Source: Prochlorococcus sp. AG-355-N16 (GTDB lineage Bacteria > Cyanobacteriota > Cyanobacteriia > PCC-6307 > Cyanobiaceae). Taken from it: a DNA stretch of 41,338 bases. Shown in pieces: positions 1 to 9,627 of the stretch (its first letter is position 1; each line of letters starts with the position of its first letter). Position numbers and translations under genes: made by a program. A model generated the notes under the pieces. It was not told where the DNA came from, did not search any database, and saw nothing but the letters and a program-made list of their open reading frames with translations. The stretch covers positions 1 to 41,338 of the forward strand of contig QCEF01000009.1 in the NCBI GenBank assembly GCA_003278545.1. Reading direction: 5' to 3'.

Positions 1-1
1 A

Positions 2-1189
2 AGTACAAACGACTTAACAAAGCAAGGCTTGATGAGATCGGTATCACAGGCTATTGAGATGTTAGACATATCAGACAACAAAAAAAGAGAGGTTTTTAAC
101 GGTTTAAATAAACATAGAGACTATAGTTTATCCAAGAAAAAATGGATAAATGAAGTCCCATCTATTCATGAGATAAGTGAAAAACTATTAGTTAGCACAA
201 AGTCTTTAAAAAAGAATAATAAAATAATAACTAGAAAAGGAAGTTACTCAAGAAATCTGCAAGAAGTAACTATAGCTTCTAGCGACGGAACCTATGTCTC
301 AGATATTAGGTTGCATCAAACAGTTGGACTCAACGTAATTGCTAGTGATGCCCAATACAGATCTAGTGGAAGTAGAAGATTTGGATCATCAGGAATGCCT
401 AATGAACTCAGATTATGGGATCACGAAAAAGCAGCTAATGATGTGTTTGAAAGTTCAATGAATATGTTGTATGCAGATTATGTTGATGCTGGACAAATGC
501 CTGTTGTTTTAGCTAATAAGTTTGGTGGCGTTATATTCCACGAAGCCTGCGGTCATTTACTTGAAACTACTCAAATAGAGAGAGGAACAACACCATTTGA
601 GAATAAATTGAATCAAAAAATCGCACATGAATCTGTAACAGCTATAGATGAAGGGATATCAGAAGGATCCTTTGGTTCATTATCAGTAGATGATGAAGGT
701 ATGGAACCAGAAAAATCAGTACTTATAAAAAATGGAATTTTAAAAAAATTTATTTCAGACAGGGCAGGTGAATTAAGAACTGGCCATAAAAGAACAGGAA
801 GTGGAAGAAGACAAAATTATTCTTTTGCTGCAGCCTCAAGAATGAGAAATACTTATATAGCTAAAGGTGAGCACTCTAAAGAGGATTTAATCAATAGTAT
901 TAGTGATGGTCTTTACTGCAAATCAATGGGTGGTGGCAGTGTAGGTGCTACAGGGCAATTTAATTTTGCGGTAGAAGAAGGATATCTTATTAAAAACGGA
1001 AAATTAACTAGTCCAGTAAAGGGAGCAACTTTGATTGGTGAGGCTAAAGAAGTTATGCCAAAAATATCAATGTGCGGAAATGACCTCGAATTAGCTCCTG
1101 GATTCTGTGGATCTATTAGTGGAAGTGTCAACGTAACTGTTGGCCAACCTCATATTAAGGTTGATTCAATCACTGTTGGCGGAAGATAG
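2..1189 (+). CDS. tldD: TldD metalloprotease subunit (5' partial)
   Basis: This is the TldD subunit of the TldD/TldE (PmbA) metalloprotease, a cytoplasmic heterodimer that in other bacteria degrades unfolded peptides and matures modified peptides. The reading frame is open from base 2 with no stop before the first possible start (TTG at 29, ATG at 32), so the gene almost certainly begins upstream of the window. The zinc-binding HExxxH motif is visible as FHEACGHLLE (about nt 536-565), followed by a GTTPFE segment. The C-terminal region has the glycine-rich GFCGSISGSVNV and the ending ITVGGR that fit TldD. It lies 3 bases upstream of its partner gene, implying co-transcription. The substrate in cyanobacteria is unknown to me. 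Confidence 0.93.
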   Translation, partial: STNDLTKQGLMRSVSQAIEMLDISDNKKREVFNGLNKHRDYSLSKKKWINEVPSIHEISEKLLVSTKSLKKNNKIITRKGSYSRNLQEVTIASSDGTYVSDIRLHQTVGLNVIASDAQYRSSGSRRFGSSGMPNELRLWDHEKAANDVFESSMNMLYADYVDAGQMPVVLANKFGGVIFHEACGHLLETTQIERGTTPFENKLNQKIAHESVTAIDEGISEGSFGSLSVDDEGMEPEKSVLIKNGILKKFISDRAGELRTGHKRTGSGRRQNYSFAAASRMRNTYIAKGEHSKEDLINSISDGLYCKSMGGGSVGATGQFNFAVEEGYLIKNGKLTSPVKGATLIGEAKEVMPKISMCGNDLELAPGFCGSISGSVNVTVGQPHIKVDSITVGGR

Positions 1190-1192
1190 GAT

Positions 1193-2545
1193 ATGAATTC
1201 AAGAGAAATTACAGCTCAAATCTCCAAAGCTGCAGATTTCCTAAATCTTAAAAAATGGGATTATGGTGCAAGCTTTTCTAATGATTATTCTGTGCAAGTA
1301 GATAAAGGTGAGGCTAAGCAACTAAAGGCATCACAAAAACAAATTTTAACTTTAAGAGTTTGGAACGAATCTAATTTAGTTGGTATTACAACAACAAGTG
1401 ATATAAGTGAATCTGGTATTAAAAAGGCTCTAAATCAAGCTAATAATGCATCTGATTTTGGCAACAAGAATGAAAGAACAGAATTCTCTCCACTAGCAAA
1501 ACATCCTATTGAAGTTAAAGAGGCAAAAAAAAGAAATCCTGTGGGAATAAAAAAATTACTTACGATTTTAAGAGAAGCAGAAGTAAAACTAATAGAAAGC
1601 CATGAATCCATAAAATCTGTTCCATATAATGGTCTATCTGAAAGTTTTTATGAAAGAATTTATGCAAACAGTGATGGTGCCTTTCGGAGTTATACCAAAA
1701 GTCAAGCTGCACTTTATTTATATGCAAGAGCAGAAGAGAAAAATAAGAAACCTCGTAGCTCAGGTTCTGTAAAACTCGGATACGGAGTTGAAGATATAGA
1801 TATAGAGTCTTGTATTAAAGACGCTTCTAATAAAACAATTTCTCATTTAAATTATTCATCTATTAAAACTGATAAATATTTAATTTGTTTTTCCCCAGAG
1901 TCTTTTTTAACGATCATTAATGCCTTTAGTTCAATGTTTAATGCCAGAAGCATCTTAGATGGAGTCAGCCTATCTAATAAAAATTCTATTGGAGAGAAGC
2001 TGTCTACAGAAGCACTTAATATTTATGATGATGGTCTTCACGAAAAGAATATTTCTTCATCACCATTTGATGGAGAAGGAACTCCTACCAAAAGACTATG
2101 TTTAATTAACAAAGGGAGAATTGAGAATTTTATACATTCTGAATCAACTGCAAGAATATTTAAAACAATCCCTACAGGACACGCTGGACTAGGATCAAAA
2201 GTCTCAGTATCTCCTGATTGGATAGTAGTTGAGAAATCAGAGGAAAACACTGATCTAGAAATATCATTAGATCACTCTACTTATGAGGGAGAATTTGTTT
2301 ATATTGAAGAATTAAATGCAATCCATGCAGGTGTTAGAGCAAGTCAAGGTTCATTCTCTCTTCCATTTGACGGATGGCTCTATAAAAACGGCAAAAAAGT
2401 CTCAATAGAGTCTGCCACTGTAGCAGGGGATATCAAATATCTTTTGAAAAATATAGTAAATATTGAATCAAGACAGGAGGTTACAACAAGTGGAATTTCT
2501 CCACATATATGGGTATATGAATTATCAATAACTGGTGACGCGTGA
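1193..2545 (+). CDS. pmbA: PmbA/TldE-like subunit of the TldD/TldE protease
   Basis: This 450-residue protein is homologous to TldD but lacks HExxxH, as expected for the non-metal-binding partner PmbA/TldE that completes the peptide-binding cavity. Visible family features are the N-terminal VQVDKGEAKQLKASQ strand, the central FSPESFLTIINAF segment, SPFDGEGTPTKR, and the C-terminal SGISPHIWVYELSITG. The ATG start lies 3 bases after the tldD stop. Its end overlaps the next gene by 4 bases (GTGA), so tldD, pmbA and fmt probably form one transcript. Length is normal for the family, and subunit identity is inferred from the missing metal motif and from gene order. Confidence 0.92.
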   Translation: MNSREITAQISKAADFLNLKKWDYGASFSNDYSVQVDKGEAKQLKASQKQILTLRVWNESNLVGITTTSDISESGIKKALNQANNASDFGNKNERTEFSPLAKHPIEVKEAKKRNPVGIKKLLTILREAEVKLIESHESIKSVPYNGLSESFYERIYANSDGAFRSYTKSQAALYLYARAEEKNKKPRSSGSVKLGYGVEDIDIESCIKDASNKTISHLNYSSIKTDKYLICFSPESFLTIINAFSSMFNARSILDGVSLSNKNSIGEKLSTEALNIYDDGLHEKNISSSPFDGEGTPTKRLCLINKGRIENFIHSESTARIFKTIPTGHAGLGSKVSVSPDWIVVEKSEENTDLEISLDHSTYEGEFVYIEELNAIHAGVRASQGSFSLPFDGWLYKNGKKVSIESATVAGDIKYLLKNIVNIESRQEVTTSGISPHIWVYELSITGDA

Positions 2546-3528
2546 GAATTATATTCTGGGGAACTCCTGAATATTCAATTGCGAGCCTAGATATTTTTAT
2601 TAAATCTAAGCACGAGGTAATTGCAGTAGTCAGCCAACCGGATAAGAAAAGATCTAGGGGAAATAAATTAATATCATCTCCTGTTAAAAGCTTTGCCGAG
2701 AAAGAATCTTTAAAAATTTATACTCCAGCAAAAATCAGGGACAATACACATTTTATAAATGAACTTAAATCACTTTCATGTGATTTATTTATTGTTATAG
2801 CTTACGGGAAAATTTTACCCAAAGAGATATTGGAAATCCCAAAATTTGGTTGTTGGAACGCACATGCTTCATTACTTCCAAGATGGCGTGGTGCTGCTCC
2901 AATCCAATGGTCCCTAATAAAAGGCGATGAATTTACTGGTGTAGGAATTATGAAAATGAATGAGGGACTAGATACTGGGGAATTATTATTGGAAGAAAAA
3001 ATTAAAATCGAAAATGAAGATAATTTAAATACTCTATCAGAAAAACTTAGTATTTTATCTGCAAAATTATTTTTAAATGCTTCATCTTTAATAGAAGAAA
3101 ATATTAAAAAAAATACAAATTCTAAATTAACAAAACAAAATACCCTTGGAAGAGAAATTACTTATGCAAGAATGATTGAAAAATCAGACTTTAAAATTGA
3201 TTGGAGTAATGAGGCAATTAAAATTTCTCAAAAAATAAAAGCATTATACCCACGAGCAAATACAACTTATAGAGGTAAGAACCTTAAAATACTTAAAATC
3301 AAAGTTTTGACTAGTGATGAAATTAAAAATGAAAAATACCTTTTCCTGAGCAATTATTCAAGACCAGGTATTATTCTTGCTGTAATAGAAAATGAAGGAA
3401 TAATAATTTCAACTACAACTGATCCGATTATCTTGTTAGAAGCAAAACTTGAAGGCAAAAACATTTCTAGCAAAAAGCAATTGATTCAACAGTTAAAACC
3501 ATCAGCAGGTGAATATCTCTCAGATTAA
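2542..3528 (+). CDS. fmt: Methionyl-tRNA formyltransferase
   Basis: Fmt formylates Met-tRNA-fMet using 10-formyltetrahydrofolate, preparing initiator tRNA for translation. The 328-residue protein has the N-terminal Rossmann start RIIFWGTPEYSIASL and the family signature SLLPRWRGAAPIQW near residues 109-122, followed by KGDEFTGVGIMKMNEGLDTG. A C-terminal OB-like domain follows, with IKALYPRANTTYRGK. The start is GTG at 2542, overlapping the pmbA stop by 4 bases, which suggests translational coupling. The initiator tRNA that this enzyme acts on is encoded in the same window at 26350-26426. The last 62 bases overlap the convergent TerC frame. Confidence 0.96.
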   Translation: MRIIFWGTPEYSIASLDIFIKSKHEVIAVVSQPDKKRSRGNKLISSPVKSFAEKESLKIYTPAKIRDNTHFINELKSLSCDLFIVIAYGKILPKEILEIPKFGCWNAHASLLPRWRGAAPIQWSLIKGDEFTGVGIMKMNEGLDTGELLLEEKIKIENEDNLNTLSEKLSILSAKLFLNASSLIEENIKKNTNSKLTKQNTLGREITYARMIEKSDFKIDWSNEAIKISQKIKALYPRANTTYRGKNLKILKIKVLTSDEIKNEKYLFLSNYSRPGIILAVIENEGIIISTTTDPIILLEAKLEGKNISSKKQLIQQLKPSAGEYLSD

Positions 3529-4234
3529 GTTTTAGATTCTTTTTTGAGAATCCCCAAATGAAAGCAAAAAGAATTAAAAAATAAAAATAATAGTCTGGAA
3601 GAATAGATTCTTTAATTAACGTATTTAGTAAAAGTTTAATCCCAACTATTAAAATTGCTACGTAACCGGCTGTTTCTAATCTAGAAAATATATCCAGAAG
3701 TTTTAGAAAAATCCCCGATGTAAATCTTAAGGCTAATACTCCAATCACTGCTCCAAAGATAATTAATATGTATTGATCACTTATAGCTACTGCAGTAGTG
3801 ATACTGTCTATGGAAAATGCAAAATCAGTAATTGAAAGAAGGGCTACAACCCTTAAAAACCTAAAATTATTTTTATTATTTTCTGTCCCATTTTCAGCGT
3901 TTTCTATATCTGAATTTAAAAATACATTAGAAAAGAATAAATATATTAAATAAAAACCAGCAAAAACTCTAATAAGAATAAACTTAAGAAGAACATTAGA
4001 TAATATGATGAGGATAATTCTAAATAATAAAGATATTGTTATACCAATATTTAAGGCTCTTGACCTTAATTCTGAACTATCGAGGGATTTAGTAAGAGAA
4101 GCCAGTGCTACAGCATTATCTGCCGATAATAATAATTCTAGAGCAATTAATATCGGTAAAAGTGTAAAGATTTCGTACCAACTGTCTACCTGATCTAGTG
4201 TGGGTATAAAAGAATTTATTGCAGCTGAATCCAT
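3467..4234 (-). CDS. TerC family integral membrane protein
   Basis: This is a TerC-family polytopic membrane protein of about 255 residues. The first helix carries LELLLSADNAVALASL and a later helix carries LLSITDFAFSIDSITTAVA; these acidic membrane motifs define the family and are thought to handle divalent metal. Relatives include manganese exporters in bacteria and a thylakoid protein needed for membrane protein insertion in plants, so the exact role here is open. I prefer the ATG at 4234 to the TTG one codon earlier. The gene converges on fmt, and its last 20 or so codons lie antisense to fmt coding sequence. It diverges from mfd. Confidence 0.88.
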   Translation of the reverse strand: MDSAAINSFIPTLDQVDSWYEIFTLLPILIALELLLSADNAVALASLTKSLDSSELRSRALNIGITISLLFRIILIILSNVLLKFILIRVFAGFYLIYLFFSNVFLNSDIENAENGTENNKNNFRFLRVVALLSITDFAFSIDSITTAVAISDQYILIIFGAVIGVLALRFTSGIFLKLLDIFSRLETAGYVAILIVGIKLLLNTLIKESILPDYYFYFLILFAFIWGFSKKNLKLNLRDIHLLMVLTVESIAFC

Positions 4235-4243
4235 CAAATATTA

Positions 4244-4272
4244 TTCACATTCAGTATAAAATCTAATATAAT
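4244..4272 (+). promoter_or_regulatory. Putative sigma70-type promoter of mfd
   Basis: The -35 box TTCACA (4244-4249, 5 of 6 matches to TTGACA) is separated by 17 bases from a perfect -10 box TATAAT (4267-4272). A transcript would start near 4279, about 30 bases before the mfd ATG. The site lies in the divergent gap between the TerC gene and mfd. This is seen in the sequence only. Confidence 0.65.
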
Positions 4273-4308
4273 GTATCGGATATTTGTAATCAAGATTGAT
4301 AGCTATAA

Positions 4309-7300
4309 ATGAGTTTAAATACTTTAGTTAATTATATTTCGAACTTACAAATTACTACTGAATTAATAAAAAGAATTTCAAAAAATAATGAATTAAATAT
4401 TATTGGTTCAAGTAGATATGCAAAATCAATAATTTTAGATAGTATCGCAAAAAAAGAGGAAAAAAATATATTATTAATTTGTCCTAATGTAGAAATTGCC
4501 TACAAATGGATTGGTTATTTTGAAAGTATAAATGATAAAGCAGTTTTATATTATCCTCCAACAGAACATCTCCCATACACATCAGTTAATAAATCCAAAG
4601 AGATTGAATTTAGTCAGCTTACTGTTTTATCCAAATTAATAAAAAAAGAGAAAAATGAACTTAATATTGTTATATCAACTGAGAGATCACTACAACCTCA
4701 TCTAATAAATAAAAACCTATTAATTGAAAACAAGTTAGATTTGCAAAAAGGGTTTCAAATCGAGATTGAAGAATTAGCAAATAAACTTACTTTACTGGGT
4801 TATACGAAGGATAACGCAACTTCAACAGAAGGATTCTGGAGTAGGAGAGGAGAAATAATTGATATTTATCCTGTCAATAATGAGTTTCCTATAAGATTAG
4901 AATTTTTTGATAATGTAATTGAGAAAATAAGAGAATATGATCCCCATACACAGAAAACATTAGAAAGTATCAATAATATTGAAATAATACAGGCTGGATT
5001 TGATTTACTTATAAAAGATAAGTTAAATAATTTATCTAAGAACAATCTTTTTAATTCAGAAGATATAAATAAAAATAATCTTGATCGTTATTTAGGAATA
5101 GTTGAAGAAGAACCCTCAAACATAATAGATTTTATAAATAAGGAAACAATTCTTGTAATTGATGAATTAGAAGATTGTAAAAAATTCGCAAATAATTGGT
5201 ATCTAGATTCAGAAAGTAATTTTGATAATTGTAAGTATGAATTAAATGAGAACCTCAAAAATAATGACATTAATTTAGAGGCCAAATCTAATTTGCATTT
5301 AAAGTTTGACGAAATATTAAATTCATTAGGAAATTTTAATTTAATAAAATTTTATGAACTTGAATCTAAATTCAATATTGATAATAGGTTTTTGTTAAAT
5401 GATAAAAGATTAAATTCATACTCTAAAAATATAGGAAAATTATCCAATGATATAAATAAAAATATAAAAAATAATGAAAAAGTATGGATATTATCAGCAC
5501 AGCCATTGAGAACTAGGACTTTACTTTTTGAACACGAATGTAATACAAACTTCTTAAAAAATCCTAATGATATTGGTGAAGCATTTAAGTCAATTAATAA
5601 TTCAACTCCTTTAATTATAAAAAATAAGAACAATTATGAAATCGAGGGTTTTTATCTTCCGATATGGAAAATTGTCCTCATAACAGATAAAGAGTTATTT
5701 TCACAACAATCTCTTTTTAATAATGTATTTATAAGAAGAAAAAAGAGAAGTGTCAATTCAAATATAAATGTGAACAAGATTATTCCAGGTGATTTTATAG
5801 TTCATAAAAATCATGGAATAGGAAAATTTTTAAAAATAGAAAAAATAAATATAACTGGAGATTCAAGAGATTATTTAGTCATTCAGTATCAAGATGGGAA
5901 GATAAGTGTTGCCGCTGATCAACTTGGTAGTGTTAACAGATATCGATCAAGCGGAAATATAAAGCCAAAAATTAATAAATTAGGAGGGACCGAATGGGAA
6001 AGAATTAAGGATAAAAATAAGAAACAAATAAAAAAAATTGCTGTCGATATATTAAAACTTTATGCAAAAAGAGAAAAATTAAAAGGTTATATATATCCAG
6101 AAGATGGTCCTTGGCAAGATGAATTAGAGGAATCATTCCCTTATCAACCAACACCTGATCAAATTACTGCTGTAGAAGAAATAAAATCTGATATGGAAAG
6201 CGATAAGCCAATGGACAGGCTAGTTTGTGGAGATGTAGGATTTGGCAAAACAGAAGTAGCTGTTCGAGCTATTTTTAAGGCTATTACATCAGGTAAACAA
6301 GTAATATTACTAGCACCCACAACAATACTTGCTCAGCAACATTGGAGAACAATAAATAATAGATTTTCACCTTACCCAATAAAAGTTTCATTACTAAATA
6401 GATTCAAAACCATTAATGAGAGAAAGGAAATCTATGCAGGTTTAAAAAATAATAAAATTGATTTAGTTGTAGCAACGCACCAAATTTTAGGAAAAGAGAT
6501 TGAAATTAAAAACTTAGGACTACTAGTTATTGATGAAGAACAAAGATTTGGAGTAAGACAAAAGGAGAAAATTAAAAAAATCAAAACCAACATTGACGTT
6601 TTAACTCTATCGGCAACTCCAATTCCAAGAACTCTTTATATGAGCTTATCTGGACTGAGACAAATGAGCTTATTAAATACTCCTCCTCCATCAAGAAGAT
6701 CAATAAAAACATATTTATCTGAAATAGATATGGATGTTATAAGAACTGCAATTAATCAAGAACTTGATAGGGGAGGGCAAATATTTTATGTTCTTCCAAG
6801 AATTTCTGATATCGATCAAGCTGTAAACAAATTAAAAAATATGTTTCCCAGCTTAAAATTTATTATTGCTCATGGGCAAATGAACGAAACAGAGCTTGAA
6901 AATGCAATGATTGCTTTTAATAATGGAGAAGTAGATCTAATGTTATGCACAACGATAATTGAAAGTGGATTAGACATACCTAAAGTAAATACAATTATTA
7001 TTGAAGATTCTCACAAATTTGGACTTTCGCAACTTTATCAACTTAGAGGGAGAGTTGGTAGAAGCGGTGTACAAGCACATGCTTGGTTATTTTATCCAAA
7101 TATAAATAAAATTAATGAGGCTGCGAAACAAAGATTGAAAGCAATTAAAGACTTTTCAGAACTAGGAAGTGGATACCAACTTGCAATGAAAGACATGGAA
7201 ATAAGAGGTGTTGGTAGTTTACTAGGAGAAGAACAAAGTGGAAAGGTTAATGCTATTGGATATGATTTATATATAGAAATGCTCCATGAGGCTATTTCAG

Positions 7301-7818
7301 AAATCAGTGGGCAAGAAATACCTGAAGTTAACGACACTCAAATTGATCTACCAATAAATGCATTCATACCTGCAACATGGATACTAAACAGAGAAGAGAA
7401 GCTTGATGCTTACAAATCTGCTACTGAATGTTCAAATAATGATGAATTAACTGAATTAGCTACAGACTGGGTGAATAGATATGGAGACTTACCTAAACCT
7501 GTTGAGTCCTTAATTATGATAATGAGACTAAAATTACTAGCTAAAAAATGTGGTTTTAATAAGATCAAGCTCAAAAAGCCAAACATCTTGATAGAGACAA
7601 AATTAAAAAATTCTACTTTTAAAATTCTTAAAAATTCTTTGGCAAGTAGTGTTCAAAATAAATTTCATTTTAATGAAGGCGAACAATTATCAATCATCAC
7701 TATAAGGGGTTTAGGAGCAACTGAAATTCAAAATCAAATTGATCAACTAATGTTTTGGTTCGGGTCTTTTGAAAGAGAAATAAAGAATTTTGATAAAGAA
7801 CTTATTAAAAGAGAATAA
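4309..7818 (+). CDS. mfd: Transcription-repair coupling factor Mfd
   Basis: Mfd is the DNA translocase that removes RNA polymerase stalled at lesions and recruits UvrA for transcription-coupled repair. The 1169-residue length is typical. The N-terminal UvrB-like part contains STEGFWSRRGEIIDIYP near residues 170-190. The RNA-polymerase interaction (CarD-like) domain begins near residue 490 with IPGDFIVHKNHGIGKF. The translocase motor follows, with Walker A GDVGFGKTE near residue 641, DEEQRFG near 742, the SATPIPRTLYMSLSGLR segment near 765, and QLRGRVGRSG near 910. A C-terminal TRCF domain ends the protein. The UvrA-mimic region is rich in Asn/Lys and divergent, as expected in an AT-rich genome. 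Its promoter is at 4244-4272. Confidence 0.97.
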   Translation: MSLNTLVNYISNLQITTELIKRISKNNELNIIGSSRYAKSIILDSIAKKEEKNILLICPNVEIAYKWIGYFESINDKAVLYYPPTEHLPYTSVNKSKEIEFSQLTVLSKLIKKEKNELNIVISTERSLQPHLINKNLLIENKLDLQKGFQIEIEELANKLTLLGYTKDNATSTEGFWSRRGEIIDIYPVNNEFPIRLEFFDNVIEKIREYDPHTQKTLESINNIEIIQAGFDLLIKDKLNNLSKNNLFNSEDINKNNLDRYLGIVEEEPSNIIDFINKETILVIDELEDCKKFANNWYLDSESNFDNCKYELNENLKNNDINLEAKSNLHLKFDEILNSLGNFNLIKFYELESKFNIDNRFLLNDKRLNSYSKNIGKLSNDINKNIKNNEKVWILSAQPLRTRTLLFEHECNTNFLKNPNDIGEAFKSINNSTPLIIKNKNNYEIEGFYLPIWKIVLITDKELFSQQSLFNNVFIRRKKRSVNSNINVNKIIPGDFIVHKNHGIGKFLKIEKINITGDSRDYLVIQYQDGKISVAADQLGSVNRYRSSGNIKPKINKLGGTEWERIKDKNKKQIKKIAVDILKLYAKREKLKGYIYPEDGPWQDELEESFPYQPTPDQITAVEEIKSDMESDKPMDRLVCGDVGFGKTEVAVRAIFKAITSGKQVILLAPTTILAQQHWRTINNRFSPYPIKVSLLNRFKTINERKEIYAGLKNNKIDLVVATHQILGKEIEIKNLGLLVIDEEQRFGVRQKEKIKKIKTNIDVLTLSATPIPRTLYMSLSGLRQMSLLNTPPPSRRSIKTYLSEIDMDVIRTAINQELDRGGQIFYVLPRISDIDQAVNKLKNMFPSLKFIIAHGQMNETELENAMIAFNNGEVDLMLCTTIIESGLDIPKVNTIIIEDSHKFGLSQLYQLRGRVGRSGVQAHAWLFYPNINKINEAAKQRLKAIKDFSELGSGYQLAMKDMEIRGVGSLLGEEQSGKVNAIGYDLYIEMLHEAISEISGQEIPEVNDTQIDLPINAFIPATWILNREEKLDAYKSATECSNNDELTELATDWVNRYGDLPKPVESLIMIMRLKLLAKKCGFNKIKLKKPNILIETKLKNSTFKILKNSLASSVQNKFHFNEGEQLSIITIRGLGATEIQNQIDQLMFWFGSFEREIKNFDKELIKRE

Positions 7819-7890
7819 ATTATTAAATAATTATTTAAAATCCGCGAATCAGTTTGATTTCGGTTAGGTTTATAAAAATTTATTTATTTT

Positions 7891-8052
7891 ATGGGTGAAT
7901 ATATAGACGTCGGAATACAAACTTCGATTTTACCCTTATCAATTATTCTCTCATCTATTGTACTAGGCATATTTGCATTATTTGGAGAAGAAACAGAAAA
8001 TGATGATGATGACTCTGATTCAGGAAGTGGTGGCCTAATGCAACCTATTTGA
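7891..8052 (+). CDS. Small putative membrane peptide (53 aa)
   Basis: I do not recognise this gene. The ATG frame encodes 53 residues: a short polar start (MGEYIDVGIQ), one hydrophobic helix (SILPLSIILSSIVLGIFALFG) and an acidic Asp-rich stretch followed by GSGGLMQPI. Such a single-helix protein with an acidic tail resembles small thylakoid-associated peptides, but no specific family can be named. It is co-directional with mfd, 72 bases downstream, and its stop is 3 bases from the end of a convergent minus-strand gene. The tight fit between two other genes and the protein-like composition support it as real. No clear Shine-Dalgarno sequence precedes it. Confidence 0.6.
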   Translation: MGEYIDVGIQTSILPLSIILSSIVLGIFALFGEETENDDDDSDSGSGGLMQPI

Positions 8053-8054
8053 AA

Positions 8055-8423
8055 TTATCTATAAACAATTTGTTTTGACTTTCTCTTATAGACTTTAAAT
8101 AACCTATTAAATGAACCTACAATTAAAATAAGAGCAGTAAAAGAAGATACAAAAATAAAAATCACCAAAAATATCTCATAGAGATATGAAAAAAGGTCAA
8201 TTAATAATAAAAAAGATTTATTAAATGTCGAGGGTAGATTTTGTACCAGCAAATTTTTATTAGGAATTAAATAGTTTATATAAACTAATAAAACACTCAA
8301 AATAAACAAAAAGAAAGATTCAGTAAATAGTCTTCTTTTAGATTTTCTTCTTAAATTTAATTTTTTTTTAAAAATATATTTATCATTTTTAATATTCAAA
8401 TTTGGGATCTTTAAATCTGCCAT
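8055..8423 (-). CDS. Hypothetical two-helix membrane protein
   Basis: I do not recognise a family for this 122-residue protein. A basic N-terminal region (about residues 18-32, with KKKLNLRRKSKRR) precedes two hydrophobic segments, about residues 35-55 and 80-105, and a basic tail follows. By the positive-inside rule both ends would face the cytoplasm. It is the last gene of a minus-strand run headed by dapB and lies 87 bases after the DUF4335 gene. It converges on the small peptide gene ending at 8052. Confidence 0.6.
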   Translation of the reverse strand: MADLKIPNLNIKNDKYIFKKKLNLRRKSKRRLFTESFFLFILSVLLVYINYLIPNKNLLVQNLPSTFNKSFLLLIDLFSYLYEIFLVIFIFVSSFTALILIVGSFNRLFKVYKRKSKQIVYR

Positions 8424-8510
8424 AAATCAAAGCTCAAAGAAAAAATTTGAATAACTCTGAAAGAAATTAACCTATAGTATCGTGTTTGTATTTAAGATGC
8501 TAATTGCTCT

Positions 8511-9101
8511 TTATTCAGGTTTTATTAGTTCTTTTTTTTCTATATTTTCAAAAGGACTATAAAAATAAATAATAGAAGAAGAGAATAGAATTAAAGAGCA
8601 AATTGCAATAAACGGTGGAATAAAGAAATTGAAAAATTTAACTTTTTTAATTAACCCAAATCTTAATTTTTTAGGCATGTAAGTATGTATATCAGTTTTT
8701 TTAATTCTTACTTTTGGAGATTCATTTAACTGATCAAAACAATTTATGGTATCTGAAAGCAATGAATTACCAATCTTTAAAACTAAAGGCTTTACATTTG
8801 GTTTAGAACTCTTGAGAACAATATTATGTATGTGGAGATTATCGGCTTTTATATCGATTAATTTAGACTCATATATTGGAATTTCGTTTTTGATTAAAAG
8901 ATTTGAATAAATATAAAAAGCATTCATAATAGGGCCTAAATGTTCAATTTTTCCTTCAATAAGTGGTTTATCAACTATGGTTAATTTCCATTGAGAAATT
9001 ATAGATATTTGATCTTCATTTTCATTATTGGAATAATCGGGCAATCCGATTATTTCGAGACTCGCTGAAGATTGATGAAATAAGAATTTATTTTGAATCA
9101 T
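8511..9101 (-). CDS. DUF4335-like cyanobacterial protein
   Basis: This 196-residue protein fits the cyanobacterial DUF4335 family. It begins with a strand pattern, SSASLEIIGLPDYS, and continues with ISIISQWKLTIVDKPLIEG, where this family usually has a comparable beta-rich region. A C-terminal hydrophobic helix (about residues 158-183, FFIPPFIAICSLILF) anchors it, leaving a short tail. Its start is 1 base after the stop of the DUF3038 gene. That pairing is common in cyanobacteria and is the main support for the call. The function is unknown. Confidence 0.68.
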   Translation of the reverse strand: MIQNKFLFHQSSASLEIIGLPDYSNNENEDQISIISQWKLTIVDKPLIEGKIEHLGPIMNAFYIYSNLLIKNEIPIYESKLIDIKADNLHIHNIVLKSSKPNVKPLVLKIGNSLLSDTINCFDQLNESPKVRIKKTDIHTYMPKKLRFGLIKKVKFFNFFIPPFIAICSLILFSSSIIYFYSPFENIEKKELIKPE

Positions 9102-9102
9102 A

Positions 9103-9627
9103 TTAAAAATCGTATAAAAAATCCTTCAATTTTTGATAACCCTGATTTGAAATGCAAAAAGATAAAATAAGCAAAGATTTTATGATAATCTCTTCATTTT
9201 CAGCTTGATTTAAAAGCTTTTTCACCCTTATACTATCCATATTAAATCTCTCCTTAATCAACTCAATAAATCTCTTATTAAAATCATTCCAAATAATTGA
9301 ATTGTCTTCAATATCTTCTTTAGATTTCAGTATCTCTCTAACATAAGGATATAAATATTTAGACATTTCAACTGTAATTTTAATTAAGGCATCGAATTCT
9401 TTAAGTTTAATATTGTTAGTAACATAAGATTTTCTCAATGGATTATTGTTCCTTAATTTCCAAATAGTTACTTTATTTGGTAAAACATTATTTAGATTAA
9501 GTCTATTTGATAAGGCGTAAAGGGATTGGATACCATTTAAGTCAATAGTTTCTAGTATTAATAATAGTAAATCAAGCTTCTCTATAGATTTTCTTGAAAC
9601 TTGATTTCCTCTAGTTAAAACTGTAAT
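9103..9627 (-). CDS. DUF3038 protein with apparent non-canonical (ATT) start
   Basis: The protein belongs to the cyanobacterial DUF3038 family. The first ordinary start (TTG at 9438) gives only 111 residues and cuts the conserved region. The frame stays open for 63 further codons upstream and encodes clearly family-like sequence, including KLDLLLLILETIDLNG and VTIWKLRNN just before PLRKSY. The upstream in-frame stop is TAA at 9634-9636. Between it and the conserved sequence there is no ATG, GTG or TTG; the only start-like codon is ATT at 9625-9627, giving 174 residues. Either an ATT start is used or the copy carries a start-codon mutation. The gene sits between DUF2949 and DUF4335 in a minus-strand run. 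Confidence 0.72.
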   Translation of the reverse strand: MTVLTRGNQVSRKSIEKLDLLLLILETIDLNGIQSLYALSNRLNLNNVLPNKVTIWKLRNNNPLRKSYVTNNIKLKEFDALIKITVEMSKYLYPYVREILKSKEDIEDNSIIWNDFNKRFIELIKERFNMDSIRVKKLLNQAENEEIIIKSLLILSFCISNQGYQKLKDFLYDF

